A stretch of 64,000 nucleotides of DNA, taken from positions 108,503-172,502 of the forward strand of contig VXRC01000029.1 in NCBI GenBank assembly GCA_009838645.1, given 5' to 3'. The notes under the pieces were generated by a model. The model did no database searches, was not told the DNA's origin, and saw only the letters and a program-made list of their open reading frames with translations. Source of the stretch: Gemmatimonadota bacterium. GTDB taxonomy: Bacteria; JAAXHH01. Each line of letters starts with the position of its first letter. Position 1 is the first letter of the stretch. A program made the position numbers and the translations under genes. Positions 36,537-47,287 of the stretch are shown here, piece after piece.

Positions 36537-37849
36537 TGCCCTCGCGGGCCCTGGTTCGCCTCCTGTGGTTCGGCGTCTGTCTGATCGGTGTCGCGATGCA
36601 TCCGGCTTCCTCGCGCGGCCAGGCCGGAAGCTACTATACTGACCTGTCGGGCCGGTTTGCAGCGGAAAGCCGGTGGTTTCCCCAGACCGCCCTTTTCCAG
36701 GGCCAGGGTTCCCACGCAAGCGGATTCGTAGCGGAACCCAACCTCTACCTCGAAGACGAAGCGGGCCGTATCCTCAATGTGACGCCCTGGTTCCGCTACG
36801 ACAGCGCGGACGACCGTAGAACCCATTTCGACCTGCGGGAAGCGTACTTCCTGCTTTCCGGCGCCGCCGGCAACGGGGAATGGGAACTCCGCCTCGGTGT
36901 CGACCGCGTTTTCTGGGGCGTGGTCGAGTCCCGCCACCTGGTGGACATCGTCAACCAGATCGACCTGGTCGAACATCCCGACGAAAAGACCCGGATGGGG
37001 CAGCCCATGGCCTACGTGACCTGGTCGTCGGACTGGGGCGTGGTGGAACTGCTGGGCATGTCCTGGCACCGGAAACGCACGTTTCCCGGCAGCGACGGCC
37101 GGCTGCGCGCTTCGGTGGTCGTCGACAATGACCTGGCGGAATACGAAAGTTCGTCCGGGAAGTGGCATCCGGATTTCGCCGCCCGCTACAGCCATACCCT
37201 GGGCCTGCTGGACTTCGGCGCCAGCGTTTTCGACGGCACGGCCAGGGAGCCTTCCTTCGGCCTGTGCTTTGACTGCGGAGCGCCGTCCGGTCTGCCCGGG
37301 TCACCCGGCAAGTCCGGATCGTCTGGTCTGACAGTGCCCGTGCCCGTTCTCTATCCCATATACAATCAGATCCGCCAGTTCGGCCTGGACGCCCAGTGGA
37401 CCACCGGGTCCCTGCTGTTGAAGCTGGAAGCGATCAGGCGGTCCGGAGCGCGCAACCTGGCAGGCGTGGAAGAGACCTTCAACGCCTTCGTGCTGGGCGG
37501 CGAGTACACGTTTTTTTCCTTGTGGAATACGGACGCCGACCTTACCCTTTTCGCCGAATGGGACCGTGACGGACGCGGCCGACGCGCGACCAATTTCTAT
37601 GAAAACGACCTCTTCGCCGCCCTTCGGCTCATGCTGAACGATGTCCAGGGTACGGAGATGACGGTGAGTGTGCTGCACGATCTCGACAAGCGCCAGCGCA
37701 TCTACGGTCTTGAACTGGCGCGCCGGCTGTCGGATGCCTTTTCTCTGGACCTGGGAGCGGTCGCGATCACCAACATCGACCAGGACGATCTGTACTACGA
37801 TCTCCGGCAGGACGGTTTCGTTCAACTGGGTATCCATTACCATTTCTGA
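36536..37849 (+). CDS. Predicted outer-membrane beta-barrel protein
   Basis: A 437-aa exported protein with signal peptide (ends near ASSRGQA) and alternating amphipathic strands throughout (e.g. GNGEWELRLGVDRVFWGVV, RIYGLELARRLSDAFSLDLG). It ends in an aromatic residue (GIHYHF), the usual barrel-insertion signal. It resembles DUF1302-type barrels that accompany RND and LolA-like or DUF1329 genes in lipid or hydrocarbon loci. A short Gly/Pro/Ser insert (SGLPGSPGKSGSSG) interrupts the barrel around residue 245. ATG 36536 shares bases with the preceding stop (TGATG); GTG 36533 is an alternative. Last gene of the operon. Confidence 0.75.
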   Translation: MPSRALVRLLWFGVCLIGVAMHPASSRGQAGSYYTDLSGRFAAESRWFPQTALFQGQGSHASGFVAEPNLYLEDEAGRILNVTPWFRYDSADDRRTHFDLREAYFLLSGAAGNGEWELRLGVDRVFWGVVESRHLVDIVNQIDLVEHPDEKTRMGQPMAYVTWSSDWGVVELLGMSWHRKRTFPGSDGRLRASVVVDNDLAEYESSSGKWHPDFAARYSHTLGLLDFGASVFDGTAREPSFGLCFDCGAPSGLPGSPGKSGSSGLTVPVPVLYPIYNQIRQFGLDAQWTTGSLLLKLEAIRRSGARNLAGVEETFNAFVLGGEYTFFSLWNTDADLTLFAEWDRDGRGRRATNFYENDLFAALRLMLNDVQGTEMTVSVLHDLDKRQRIYGLELARRLSDAFSLDLGAVAITNIDQDDLYYDLRQDGFVQLGIHYHF

Positions 37850-37872
37850 CACCGACGACGACTACCGGAATC

Positions 37873-38766
37873 ATGCCCAAACTGGTTCAAGGCATATGGC
37901 CGGCGCTCTGCACGCCCTTCGATGAAGGACTTGAGCTGGCTCCCGGCCGGGTGGCGCCCCTGGTACGTCACCTGGTGGACGCCGGCAGCGACGGTTTTTT
38001 CATCACCGGAGGCACGGGCGAGGGCCGGCAGATGTCGGTCGCAGAACGGCGTCGGATGTGCGAGACCGTAACCCGTGACGTCGCGGGCCAGGTCCCGGTG
38101 GTCTTTCACGTGGGCGGCACGACCACGGAGGATGCCGTCCTCCTCGCGTCGGAGGCCGGCGCGCTGGGTGCGGACGCCGTGGCTTCCGTCGCCCCCGCGA
38201 ACCAACCCAACGACCTGGCGGCCGCCGTACGACACTATGCCGCCATCGGAGGCGTTTCCGAGGTCCCGTTCTACGTCTACTGGCTCGCGCGCGACGTGGA
38301 CGGGCAGGTCTCGCCCGGGCAGTTCCTGGAGGCCATGGATTCGGTGCCCAATTTCGCGGGCATCAAGTTCACGGACCCGAACTTCTTCGTGTTTCAGCAG
38401 CTCGTGGACCTGGCCGGGGGCAGGCTGAACGCCATCACCGGGCCGGACGAGATGTGCGTGGCGGGGTTCGTGATGGGCAGCGACGGGGCCATCGGTTCCA
38501 CGTACAACATCATGCCCCGGATGTTCCTGCGTATGTACGACGCCTTTCGAAACGGCCGGATACAGGAAGCCATGGCACTGCAGGTACAGGCCAACCGGGT
38601 CATCGCGCTACTGATTTCGGTGGGGGTCCTTGCCGGGATCAAAAAGATGCTCGAATGGCGCGGAGTACCCGTGGGGCCGCCGCGCCCGCCCACCGCCCGG
38701 CTGTCCGCGGAAGAGGAAGACCGGCTGCGGACCGGCCTGGAGGCACTGGATTTCGACGTAGTATAG
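37873..38766 (+). CDS. DapA/NanA family aldolase (dihydrodipicolinate synthase-like)
   Basis: A 297-aa TIM-barrel Schiff-base enzyme. GGTGEGRQMS is the carboxylate-binding motif, Y139 lies in FYVYW, and the Schiff-base lysine is in FAGIKFTD. The overall pattern (GIWPALCTPFDEGLELAPGR) is nearer to N-acetylneuraminate lyase-type members than to housekeeping DapA, so a sugar-acid aldolase role is likely. It stands alone, 24 bases after the barrel gene, with a 61-base gap to the carboxylase genes. Confidence 0.85.
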   Translation: MPKLVQGIWPALCTPFDEGLELAPGRVAPLVRHLVDAGSDGFFITGGTGEGRQMSVAERRRMCETVTRDVAGQVPVVFHVGGTTTEDAVLLASEAGALGADAVASVAPANQPNDLAAAVRHYAAIGGVSEVPFYVYWLARDVDGQVSPGQFLEAMDSVPNFAGIKFTDPNFFVFQQLVDLAGGRLNAITGPDEMCVAGFVMGSDGAIGSTYNIMPRMFLRMYDAFRNGRIQEAMALQVQANRVIALLISVGVLAGIKKMLEWRGVPVGPPRPPTARLSAEEEDRLRTGLEALDFDVV

Positions 38767-38827
38767 TTCACGCAGGCGGGGCCGTCTCGATCCAATCGTT
38801 GGGGGCCCGCCGGGAGCATCGCAACCC

Positions 38828-40378
<1,551 letters not shown>

Positions 40379-40386
40379 GAGGATAC

Positions 40387-41901
40387 ATGATCCGTAAAAT
40401 CCTGATCGCCAACCGCGGAGAGATCGCCGTCCGGGTGATCCGCACGTGCCGGGAAATGGGCATCGAATCGACGGCCGTCTTCTCCGAGGCGGACCGCACC
40501 GCCCTGCACGTCCAATTCGCCGACGAAGCCTTCTGCATCGGCGACGCGCCGTCTTCGGACAGTTACCTCCGCGTGGACCGGATCATCGAGACGGCAAAGA
40601 AGGCCGGCGCCGACGCGGTTCATCCGGGATACGGGTTTCTTTCCGAAAACGGGGAATTCGCCGATCGCTGCGCGGAGGCCGGCATCACGTTCATCGGCCC
40701 TTCCGGCGAGGCGATGCGGACCATGGGAAGCAAGACGGCGGCGCGAAAGACCATGCGCGAGGCCGGGGTGCCCGTCGTACCCGGGACCGAAGAAGGGATC
40801 GGCAGCGACGAGGAAGCCCTCGGCGCGGCGGAATCCATCGGCTATCCGGTCCTCGTGAAGGCGGCCATGGGCGGCGGCGGCAAGGGCATGCGCGTCGTGG
40901 AATCCCCGGACGACCTGGCCGGCGCGCTCCGGACCGCGCGGTCCGAGGCCCAGTCCGCCTTTGGCGACGCCACGGTCTACCTGGAGAAATACCTGGTGGA
41001 ACCCCGCCACGTGGAATTCCAGGTCCTCGCCGACCGGCACGGGCATGCGGTGCATCTCGGCGAGCGGGAGTGTTCGATCCAGCGCCGCCACCAGAAGCTC
41101 ATCGAAGAATCGCCCTCCTGCATTCTCGACGATACGCTGCGGAACGCCATGGGAGAAGCGGCCGTACGGGCCGCCGAAGCTGTCCAGTACACCAACGCCG
41201 GTACCGTGGAGTTCATCGTCGACCAGGACCGTCAGTTCTATTTCCTCGAGATGAACACCCGTCTCCAGGTCGAGCACCCGGTCACCGAATTGAGAACGGG
41301 GCAGGACCTGGTCCGGCGACAGATAGAAATCGCCGCCGGCATGCCCCTCCCCTTCAGGCAGGAAAACGTGCGCCTGCTCGGCGCGGCCCTGGAATGCCGC
41401 ATCTCCGCCGAGGATCCCAATGCGCAGTTCATGCCCTCGGTCGGCGTGGTTACGCGCCTGAGCGAGCCGGGCGGTCCCGGTGTCCGACTGGACAGCGGAT
41501 TCTGCGCGGGATATGAGGTGCCGATTTACTACGATCCCATGATCGCCAAGCTCATCGTATGGGCCGAGAAGCGGGAAGAAGCGATCGCCCGCATGAAAAG
41601 AGCCCTGGGAGAATACGATATCGGCGGTATCAAGACCACCATTCCGTTTCACCTCCGAGCCCTTTCCGATCCCCGTTTCATTTCCGGCGACTATTCCACC
41701 TCTTTTGTCGAGACCATGGGCCCTGACGAAGACGCGGGGGCCGATGAGCGTCATATCGCCGCCGCCTTCGCCGCCATCATGAAGCACCGGGAAGCGAGAC
41801 GGGCGGTGCCGTCCGGGACCGGCGGGGATGGATCCGACGGTTCCGGAGAGAGTCCGTGGAAACTGACCGGCCGGCGCGAAGCCATGCGCAGGGGCCGATG
41901 A
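40387..41901 (+). CDS. accC: Biotin carboxylase subunit of acyl-CoA carboxylase
   Basis: A 504-aa ATP-grasp enzyme that carboxylates biotin. Visible are the MIRKILIANRGEIAVRVIRT start, HPGYGFLSENGEFA, the Gly-rich ATP loop MGGGGKGMRVV, the catalytic EMNTRLQVEHPVTE block and the C-terminal domain with GGIKTTIPFH. About 40 extra C-terminal residues are Gly/Ser/Arg-rich. It lacks its own biotin domain; that is supplied by the next gene. Confidence 0.94.
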   Translation: MIRKILIANRGEIAVRVIRTCREMGIESTAVFSEADRTALHVQFADEAFCIGDAPSSDSYLRVDRIIETAKKAGADAVHPGYGFLSENGEFADRCAEAGITFIGPSGEAMRTMGSKTAARKTMREAGVPVVPGTEEGIGSDEEALGAAESIGYPVLVKAAMGGGGKGMRVVESPDDLAGALRTARSEAQSAFGDATVYLEKYLVEPRHVEFQVLADRHGHAVHLGERECSIQRRHQKLIEESPSCILDDTLRNAMGEAAVRAAEAVQYTNAGTVEFIVDQDRQFYFLEMNTRLQVEHPVTELRTGQDLVRRQIEIAAGMPLPFRQENVRLLGAALECRISAEDPNAQFMPSVGVVTRLSEPGGPGVRLDSGFCAGYEVPIYYDPMIAKLIVWAEKREEAIARMKRALGEYDIGGIKTTIPFHLRALSDPRFISGDYSTSFVETMGPDEDAGADERHIAAAFAAIMKHREARRAVPSGTGGDGSDGSGESPWKLTGRREAMRRGR

Positions 41902-41928
41902 CGGCCTTCCCGCCGCGGGCTGCCCGCC

Positions 41929-42474
41929 ATGGACTGCCCGGTTCGTGAGGCGGCGAAAGGGTGCACATTGAGCTATCTGGTCACCATACAGGGCACGACA
42001 TACACCGTCAGCCTGGATGACCGGGAAGGCCGGGTCGCGCTGCAAATCGACGGCCGGCCGGTGGAAATCGACATGGCCTCGATTCAGGGGGATCAGCTCT
42101 ATTCCCTGCTCATCGAAGGAAGGTCCTATACGGCGGTAGCGGCGACCTGGGGCGAGCAACGGGAGGTCAGGGTCAACGGCATATCGTCCGTGGTCACCGT
42201 GGAAGACGAACAACTGGCCCGGTTGCGCGGCCAGGTCAAGACCCGCCGACGCGCCGGGGGCGAACAGATCAAGGCGCCCATGCCCGGCCGCGTCGTGTCG
42301 ATTTCCGTAGCGGTGGGCGATACGGTGGAGACCGGCCACGGTGTGGTCGTCATCGAAGCCATGAAGATGGAGAACGAACTGCGGGCCCACGCCGGCGGCA
42401 CGGTCAAGGATATCCGGGTCGGCGAAGGGGACACGGTAGACAAGAACGACGTGCTGGTGGTCATCGCGGACTGA
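41929..42474 (+). CDS. Biotin carboxyl carrier protein
   Basis: A carrier of up to 181 aa. The C-terminal 75 residues are a biotinyl domain with the attachment motif EAMKMEN and the flanking APMPGRVVSISVAVGDTVE and GEGDTVDKNDVLVVI strands. The N-terminal half (SYLVTIQGTTYTVSLDD onward) resembles the linker of free-standing carriers of PCC-type enzymes. The start is uncertain: ATG 41929 has no clear ribosome site, whereas TTG 41968 (giving a start at SYLV) has AAAGGG 6 bases upstream and fits the family better. It follows the biotin carboxylase by 27 bases. Confidence 0.88.
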   Translation: MDCPVREAAKGCTLSYLVTIQGTTYTVSLDDREGRVALQIDGRPVEIDMASIQGDQLYSLLIEGRSYTAVAATWGEQREVRVNGISSVVTVEDEQLARLRGQVKTRRRAGGEQIKAPMPGRVVSISVAVGDTVETGHGVVVIEAMKMENELRAHAGGTVKDIRVGEGDTVDKNDVLVVIAD

Positions 42475-42561
42475 AAGGGCGCCGGGCGGAAGAGCGAGTC
42501 GCGCGGCATCGCGTAGCGCGCGGCCTGGATCGGATCAAGCGGGTACGTAAAGGACGGTTAC

Positions 42562-43425
42562 ATGCGACTGGGTGTCGTGGGTTACGTCCCGGGAGATCCC
42601 CGGGCCGTCACGGCAGCGGTGTTGAAAAAGGCCCTGGACCTGGGCGTCACCTCGGTCTGCTACCACGGCTCCGGCGAGTTCCTGGACGAACTGACGCCGG
42701 CGGACTACCACCGCGCCAACGCGCTCTATGATGATCTGGACCTGGAACTGGCCCAGTTCGGCATTGGCTACCGTGAGTGCCTCTTCGACCCGGACGGATC
42801 GGTGCGTGACCGGGTCGTATCGACCATAGGCCGCGGCATCGAAGCGGGCAGGGCGCTCAGGGCCCACAACGTATTGATCCGAACCGGCAGCCTGAATCCG
42901 GCGGGGTCCTACGACCCTGCGCCCGAGAACCACGAACCGGGACGGCTCGACGTGCTGATCGACACCCTGTCACGGGTCGCGGACAAGGCGGAGGAGGAGG
43001 GGATGACCGTCGTGATCGAGACCCATGCGCTCACGATCATGGGGTCGCCGGAGATCAACCGGCAGGTGGTTGAAGCCGTCGGGTCCGATCGCATGCGCGT
43101 GGTCATGGATTTCGTGAACCACTTCCAGTCCCTGGACCAGGCCTATCACAGCACGGAACGCCTGAACCACATCTTCGACGTCATGGGGCCGATCTCGACG
43201 GTCTGCCACATCAAGGACATCAGCGTGGAACCCGGCTTCGTCCTCCACATGAACGAGGAAGTGCCCGGCGCCGGCGTGCTCGACCTGGTCACGGCCGTGC
43301 GGCGGTGGGAGGAGATTCAGCCGGAAGGCTACATGCTGGTGGAGCATTTGCCCGAGGACAAGATCCCGACAGCCGTCGCGAACGTCCGGCGCATCGCGGC
43401 GGAGGCCGGGGTGGAAATTGTCTGA
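42562..43425 (+). CDS. Sugar phosphate isomerase/epimerase-like TIM-barrel protein
   Basis: A 287-aa protein of the xylose-isomerase-like (AP_endonuc_2) superfamily. The barrel has typical metal-site strands: TVVIETHAL (Glu), RVVMDFVNHFQ (Asp), TVCHIKDI (His), and GYMLVEHLPE (Glu). Such proteins isomerise or epimerise sugars or act as dehydratases on inosose-like substrates. It follows the carboxylase genes by 87 bases on the same strand and converges with proS. The reaction cannot be named from sequence. Confidence 0.8.
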   Translation: MRLGVVGYVPGDPRAVTAAVLKKALDLGVTSVCYHGSGEFLDELTPADYHRANALYDDLDLELAQFGIGYRECLFDPDGSVRDRVVSTIGRGIEAGRALRAHNVLIRTGSLNPAGSYDPAPENHEPGRLDVLIDTLSRVADKAEEEGMTVVIETHALTIMGSPEINRQVVEAVGSDRMRVVMDFVNHFQSLDQAYHSTERLNHIFDVMGPISTVCHIKDISVEPGFVLHMNEEVPGAGVLDLVTAVRRWEEIQPEGYMLVEHLPEDKIPTAVANVRRIAAEAGVEIV

Positions 43426-43447
43426 CGGTACCGCAGAGGACAGGAGT

Positions 43448-45181
43448 CTACGTCCCGAATGACGCCTTCACCGCTTGCACCAGCCCGTCCCCCAGCGGCA
43501 CATCAATCATCTCGCCCGACCGCCTTATCTTGAGTTCCACTACGCCTTTTTCCACCCCGCGCCTGCCCACGGTCAGCCTCACCGGAATGCCCATGAGGTC
43601 CGCGTCGTTGAACTTCACTCCGGCGCGATCGTCGCGGTCGTCGAAGAGCACTTCGAGTCCCGCCGAGACCAGGGTTTCGTAAACCGTTTCCGCCACGTCA
43701 GATAGGCGGAGATCGCCGCCGGACAGGTCGATGACGACCACCTGGAATGGTGCCGCGGCCGCGGGCCAGCAGATGCCGTTGTCGTCGTGGTGGCGCTCCA
43801 CGATCGATGCCATGAGGCGGTCGATGCCGATCCCGTAGCACCCCATGACGATAGGGCGGGAGACATTCTCCTGATCCAGATAGCTTGCGTTCATGGCCTC
43901 GCTGTACTTGACTCCGAGCTTGAAGATGTTTCCGACTTCGATACCCTGGTCGGCCCGGAGGCCAGCGCCGCAGGCGGGGCAGGCGTCTCCGTCGCCGGCC
44001 GCGGCGATGTCCGCGACGATATCGGCTTCGTAGTCCCGTCCGTAGTTCACATTGCGCACGTGATAATCGATCCGGTTGGCTCCCGCGACCAGGTTGAAGC
44101 AGGCCGGGATCAGATCGTCGACGACGAGGAGCGATCGGTACCGGTCAATGCCGAGCGGGGAACCGAAGCCGGGTTCCGCGCCGACGGAACGTATCTCCTC
44201 CGGCATGGCCGGCCGAAGCTGGAGCGCTCCGACCGCATTGGCCAGCTTGGTATCGCTGAGTTCCATGTCTCCCCTGAGCACGGCAAACACGAACCGATCC
44301 GCCGGCCCGTCCTGTTCGTCCGCGACGGTGGCGACCATGAACACGGCCTTGGCGGTCTTCGTCGCCGGGATGTCCAGGTACCGGGCAAGATCGTCGATCG
44401 TAGCGGTGCCCGGCGTGTGGATGTCCTCGAGGGGCAGCCGCTCCTCGGCGGGCGGGCGGTCTTTCGCGAATCGCGCAACCTGCCTGTTTGCACGGTAACC
44501 GCAGGCTTCGCAGGACAGGATCGTGTCTTCGCCGGACGGCGCCGGTTCGATGAACTCGTGGGCGTCCGATCCGCCCATCATCCCCGGGTCGCTGCGCACC
44601 GCCACCGCGTCTAGTCCGCAGCGCCTGAATATGTTGGTATAGGCCTGAAAGACCTTCTCGTACCAGTCGTCCAGATCCCCGGCATCCACGTGAAAAGAGT
44701 ATCCGTCCTTCATCGTGAACTCGCGCATGCGGATCAGCCCGCCTCGCGGCCGCGGCTCATCTCTGAACTTGGTTTGGATCTGGTACAGCAGGCAGGGCAT
44801 TTGACGATAGCTTCTGATCACGTCGCGTATCAGGGACGTCACCACCTCTTCGTGGGTCATCGCCAGGCACAGATCGCGGCCGTTCCGGTCCTTCAGCCGG
44901 GCCATGTCGCTCCCGATCTGCTGCCACCGGCCGCTCTCCCGCCAGAGATCCGCCGGCTGCACCACGGGCAGCGCCACCTCCAGGCCGCCGATAGCGTCCA
45001 TCTCTTCCCGGACGATCTCTTCGATGCGTCGTTTGACTCGCAGGCCGAGGGGCAGGTAGGCGAAGATGCCGGAAGCCACCTGCCGGACGAGACCCGCGCG
45101 AAGGAGCAGCTGGTGGCTGGGGGTTTCGGCGTCGCCCTGTGCCTCGCGCAGCGTTTGAAAGAAGAACTTTGAGAGACGCAT
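43448..45181 (-). CDS. proS: Prolyl-tRNA synthetase, bacterial type
   Basis: A 577-aa class II synthetase that charges tRNA-Pro and edits Ala-tRNA-Pro. Motif 2 lies in FRDEPRPRGGLIRMREFTMK and motif 3 in CYGIGIDRLMASI. Between them is the long INS editing domain (about 220-400). The C-terminal anticodon-binding domain contains LEVLFDDRDDRAGVKFNDAD and GIPVRLTVG. ATG 45181 gives the family start MRLSKFF; GTG 45190 is also in frame. No Shine-Dalgarno is obvious. It diverges from the S9 peptidase gene. Confidence 0.96.
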   Translation of the reverse strand: MRLSKFFFQTLREAQGDAETPSHQLLLRAGLVRQVASGIFAYLPLGLRVKRRIEEIVREEMDAIGGLEVALPVVQPADLWRESGRWQQIGSDMARLKDRNGRDLCLAMTHEEVVTSLIRDVIRSYRQMPCLLYQIQTKFRDEPRPRGGLIRMREFTMKDGYSFHVDAGDLDDWYEKVFQAYTNIFRRCGLDAVAVRSDPGMMGGSDAHEFIEPAPSGEDTILSCEACGYRANRQVARFAKDRPPAEERLPLEDIHTPGTATIDDLARYLDIPATKTAKAVFMVATVADEQDGPADRFVFAVLRGDMELSDTKLANAVGALQLRPAMPEEIRSVGAEPGFGSPLGIDRYRSLLVVDDLIPACFNLVAGANRIDYHVRNVNYGRDYEADIVADIAAAGDGDACPACGAGLRADQGIEVGNIFKLGVKYSEAMNASYLDQENVSRPIVMGCYGIGIDRLMASIVERHHDDNGICWPAAAAPFQVVVIDLSGGDLRLSDVAETVYETLVSAGLEVLFDDRDDRAGVKFNDADLMGIPVRLTVGRRGVEKGVVELKIRRSGEMIDVPLGDGLVQAVKASFGT

Positions 45182-45257
45182 GAACAGCACCGTAACCGGT
45201 TCCCGGGCCAGCCGGGCGGTGATGATTCGGACATGCCTTCGGACGATGCATAAACGG

Positions 45258-45285
45258 TTGCTTACGAACCGCCTGCAGGTATATT
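45258..45285 (+). promoter_or_regulatory. Possible sigma70-like promoter for the S9 peptidase gene
   Basis: TTGCTT (45258-45263) and TATATT (45280-45285) match 4 and 5 of 6 consensus bases with a 16-bp spacer, in the divergent region between proS and the peptidase. Confidence 0.35.
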
Positions 45286-45354
45286 CAAGAAAGGATTTAA
45301 GCGCGGTGATTACAAGCGGTAAACTTGGAACCTGGAGACAAGGACAAACCCGTG

Positions 45355-47283
45355 ATGACCGGTCAGGCGGCGGACCGCGTTCCCGCGACGGCGGACCGCA
45401 TACCCGTCGCGAATGGTTACTGGAAAAGCGCCATTACGGCGAAGACGATGGGTGCCCGGACTCCGCTCTACGACGTGCAGTGGAACGGCGACGGCACGGG
45501 CCTGGTCTGGCTGGAACAGCGTTCGGATACCGGTGTGCTCGTTTGCCGCAACGGCACCGACGCGCCGTACGACCTGACGGACGGCCATCCGGTCCGGGGC
45601 GGCGTGGGCTACGGGGGCGGTGATTTCACCGTGGCCGATGACTGGGTCGTGTTCGCCGAAAAGGACGGCAGGCTGTACCGCCAGTCCCTGGCTCCGGGAA
45701 CGGCCAGGCCGATCACGCCCGCCTTCGGCGCGGCCGCTTCGCCCACCGTGTCACCGGATGGAAAGCGGGTGCTGTACGTCCATACCTGTGAATCGGTAGA
45801 CGTCATCGCCCTGGTCGACGGCGAGGGCAGCGGATGGCCGGTGAACCTGGTGCGCGGCGCTGATTTCTACATGCAGCCGGCCTGGCATCCCGACGGCGAG
45901 CGGATCGCCTGGATCGAGTGGGACCAGCCGCAGATGCCCTGGGACGGCACGAGGCTGAAGGCCGCCCGGATCGATTCCGCCCGCCGCGCGCTGGAAGACG
46001 AGCGGTTGATCGAAGGAGATACGGATACGCCGGTATTCCAGCCCGCCTACTCTCCGGACGGCAAGTGGCTTTCCTACATCGTTACGGAAGGAGAGTGGGA
46101 AAACCTGGTCGCGCTGGACCTCGATACGGGCGAGCGGCGCGTCGTGGCCGGGGGCGTCACCCTGGCCGACCCGGCCTGGGTGCAGGGCGTGCGGGTCTAC
46201 GGCTGGGGGCCGGACGGCGATACCCTTTACTACCGCAGCAACGAAAAGGGTTTCGCGTCATTGTGGAAGGTCTCCGTGGCGTCCGGCCGGAAGACGAAGC
46301 TCGAAATGCCCCGGTACACCTGGATGATGCAGATCGCCGTCTCCCCTGTCCGGGATACCGTGGCCTGTATCGCCTCTTCGTCCATCGTACCGGAACGCGT
46401 GGTCACCCTGGACGAAAGCGATCATACGGAGCATCGCCATACGGAGCATCGCCACACGGTGCATCGCCGCAGCCAGTCGGAGATGATCCCCGCAGCCGAC
46501 CTCTCCGTTCCCGAATCGATTACCTGGAAGAACCTGGACGGGGGCGAGGTGCACGGACTCTACTATCCACCGGCCAGCAGCCGGTTCTCCGGGTCTGGAA
46601 AGCCGCCGGCCATTGTCAGCATCCACGGGGGACCGACCGGCCAGCATCGGACGGACTATTCCGCCGAGATCCCTTTCTTCACCAACCGGGGCTATGCCTG
46701 CCTGTATGTCAACTACCGCGGAAGTACGGGTTACGGGCGCAGTTACATGACCGCCCTGCGCGAGCACTGGGGCGAGTACGACACAGAAGACGCCGTCAGC
46801 GGCGCCCTTGCCCTCGTGGATCGTGAACTCGCCGATCCGGACCGCATCGTCATCAAGGGCGGCAGCGCGGGAGGTTTTACCGTACTGAACGCCCTGGTCC
46901 ATCACCCCGGAGTCTTCCGGGCCGGCCTGTGTCTCTACGGCGTGACCAATCTCTTCGGCCTGGCCACGGATACACACAAGTTCGAGGCGAAGTACCTGGA
47001 CCTGATGGTGGGGACGCTGCCCGAGCACAGCGACCGGTACCAGGCCTGGTCGCCCATCTTCCACGCGGACAGGATCCGCGATCCGGTCGCCATATTCCAG
47101 GGCAGCGAGGACAAGGTGGTCCCCCCGGACCAGGCCGAATCGATCGTCGAGGTCCTCAAGCGGAACAAGGTGCCCCACATCTACCGGTTGTACGAAGGCG
47201 AGGGGCACGGCTGGCGCAAAGTCGAAACCATCGTTTCCTTCTACGACGACGTGGAACGGTTCCTGAAGCGGTACGTACTCTGA
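45355..47283 (+). CDS. S9 family prolyl-oligopeptidase-like serine peptidase
   Basis: A 642-aa peptidase. The first 370 residues form a WD/beta-propeller-like domain with repeats such as SPTVSPDGKRVLYV and FQPAYSPDGKWLSYI. The C-terminal alpha/beta-hydrolase domain has the nucleophile in KGGSAGGFT, Asp in FQGSEDKVVPP and His in EGEGHGWRK. No signal peptide, so cytoplasmic. Three 5-residue units HTEHR/HTEHR/HTVHR sit between the domains. ATG 45355 is chosen because AAGGA lies about 10 bases upstream; TTG 45325 is a weaker option. The stop shares a base with the ancestral YjbQ ATG (TGATG). It resembles acylaminoacyl-peptidase-type enzymes. Confidence 0.88.
   Translation: MTGQAADRVPATADRIPVANGYWKSAITAKTMGARTPLYDVQWNGDGTGLVWLEQRSDTGVLVCRNGTDAPYDLTDGHPVRGGVGYGGGDFTVADDWVVFAEKDGRLYRQSLAPGTARPITPAFGAAASPTVSPDGKRVLYVHTCESVDVIALVDGEGSGWPVNLVRGADFYMQPAWHPDGERIAWIEWDQPQMPWDGTRLKAARIDSARRALEDERLIEGDTDTPVFQPAYSPDGKWLSYIVTEGEWENLVALDLDTGERRVVAGGVTLADPAWVQGVRVYGWGPDGDTLYYRSNEKGFASLWKVSVASGRKTKLEMPRYTWMMQIAVSPVRDTVACIASSSIVPERVVTLDESDHTEHRHTEHRHTVHRRSQSEMIPAADLSVPESITWKNLDGGEVHGLYYPPASSRFSGSGKPPAIVSIHGGPTGQHRTDYSAEIPFFTNRGYACLYVNYRGSTGYGRSYMTALREHWGEYDTEDAVSGALALVDRELADPDRIVIKGGSAGGFTVLNALVHHPGVFRAGLCLYGVTNLFGLATDTHKFEAKYLDLMVGTLPEHSDRYQAWSPIFHADRIRDPVAIFQGSEDKVVPPDQAESIVEVLKRNKVPHIYRLYEGEGHGWRKVETIVSFYDDVERFLKRYVL
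46423..46467. repeat. 15-bp in-frame tandem repeat, three copies
   Basis: Units CATACGGAGCATCGC at 46423, 46438 and 46453 (the third with three changes) encode HTEHR, HTEHR, HTVHR in the linker of the S9 peptidase. Confidence 0.85.
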
Positions 47284-47287
47284 TGCG

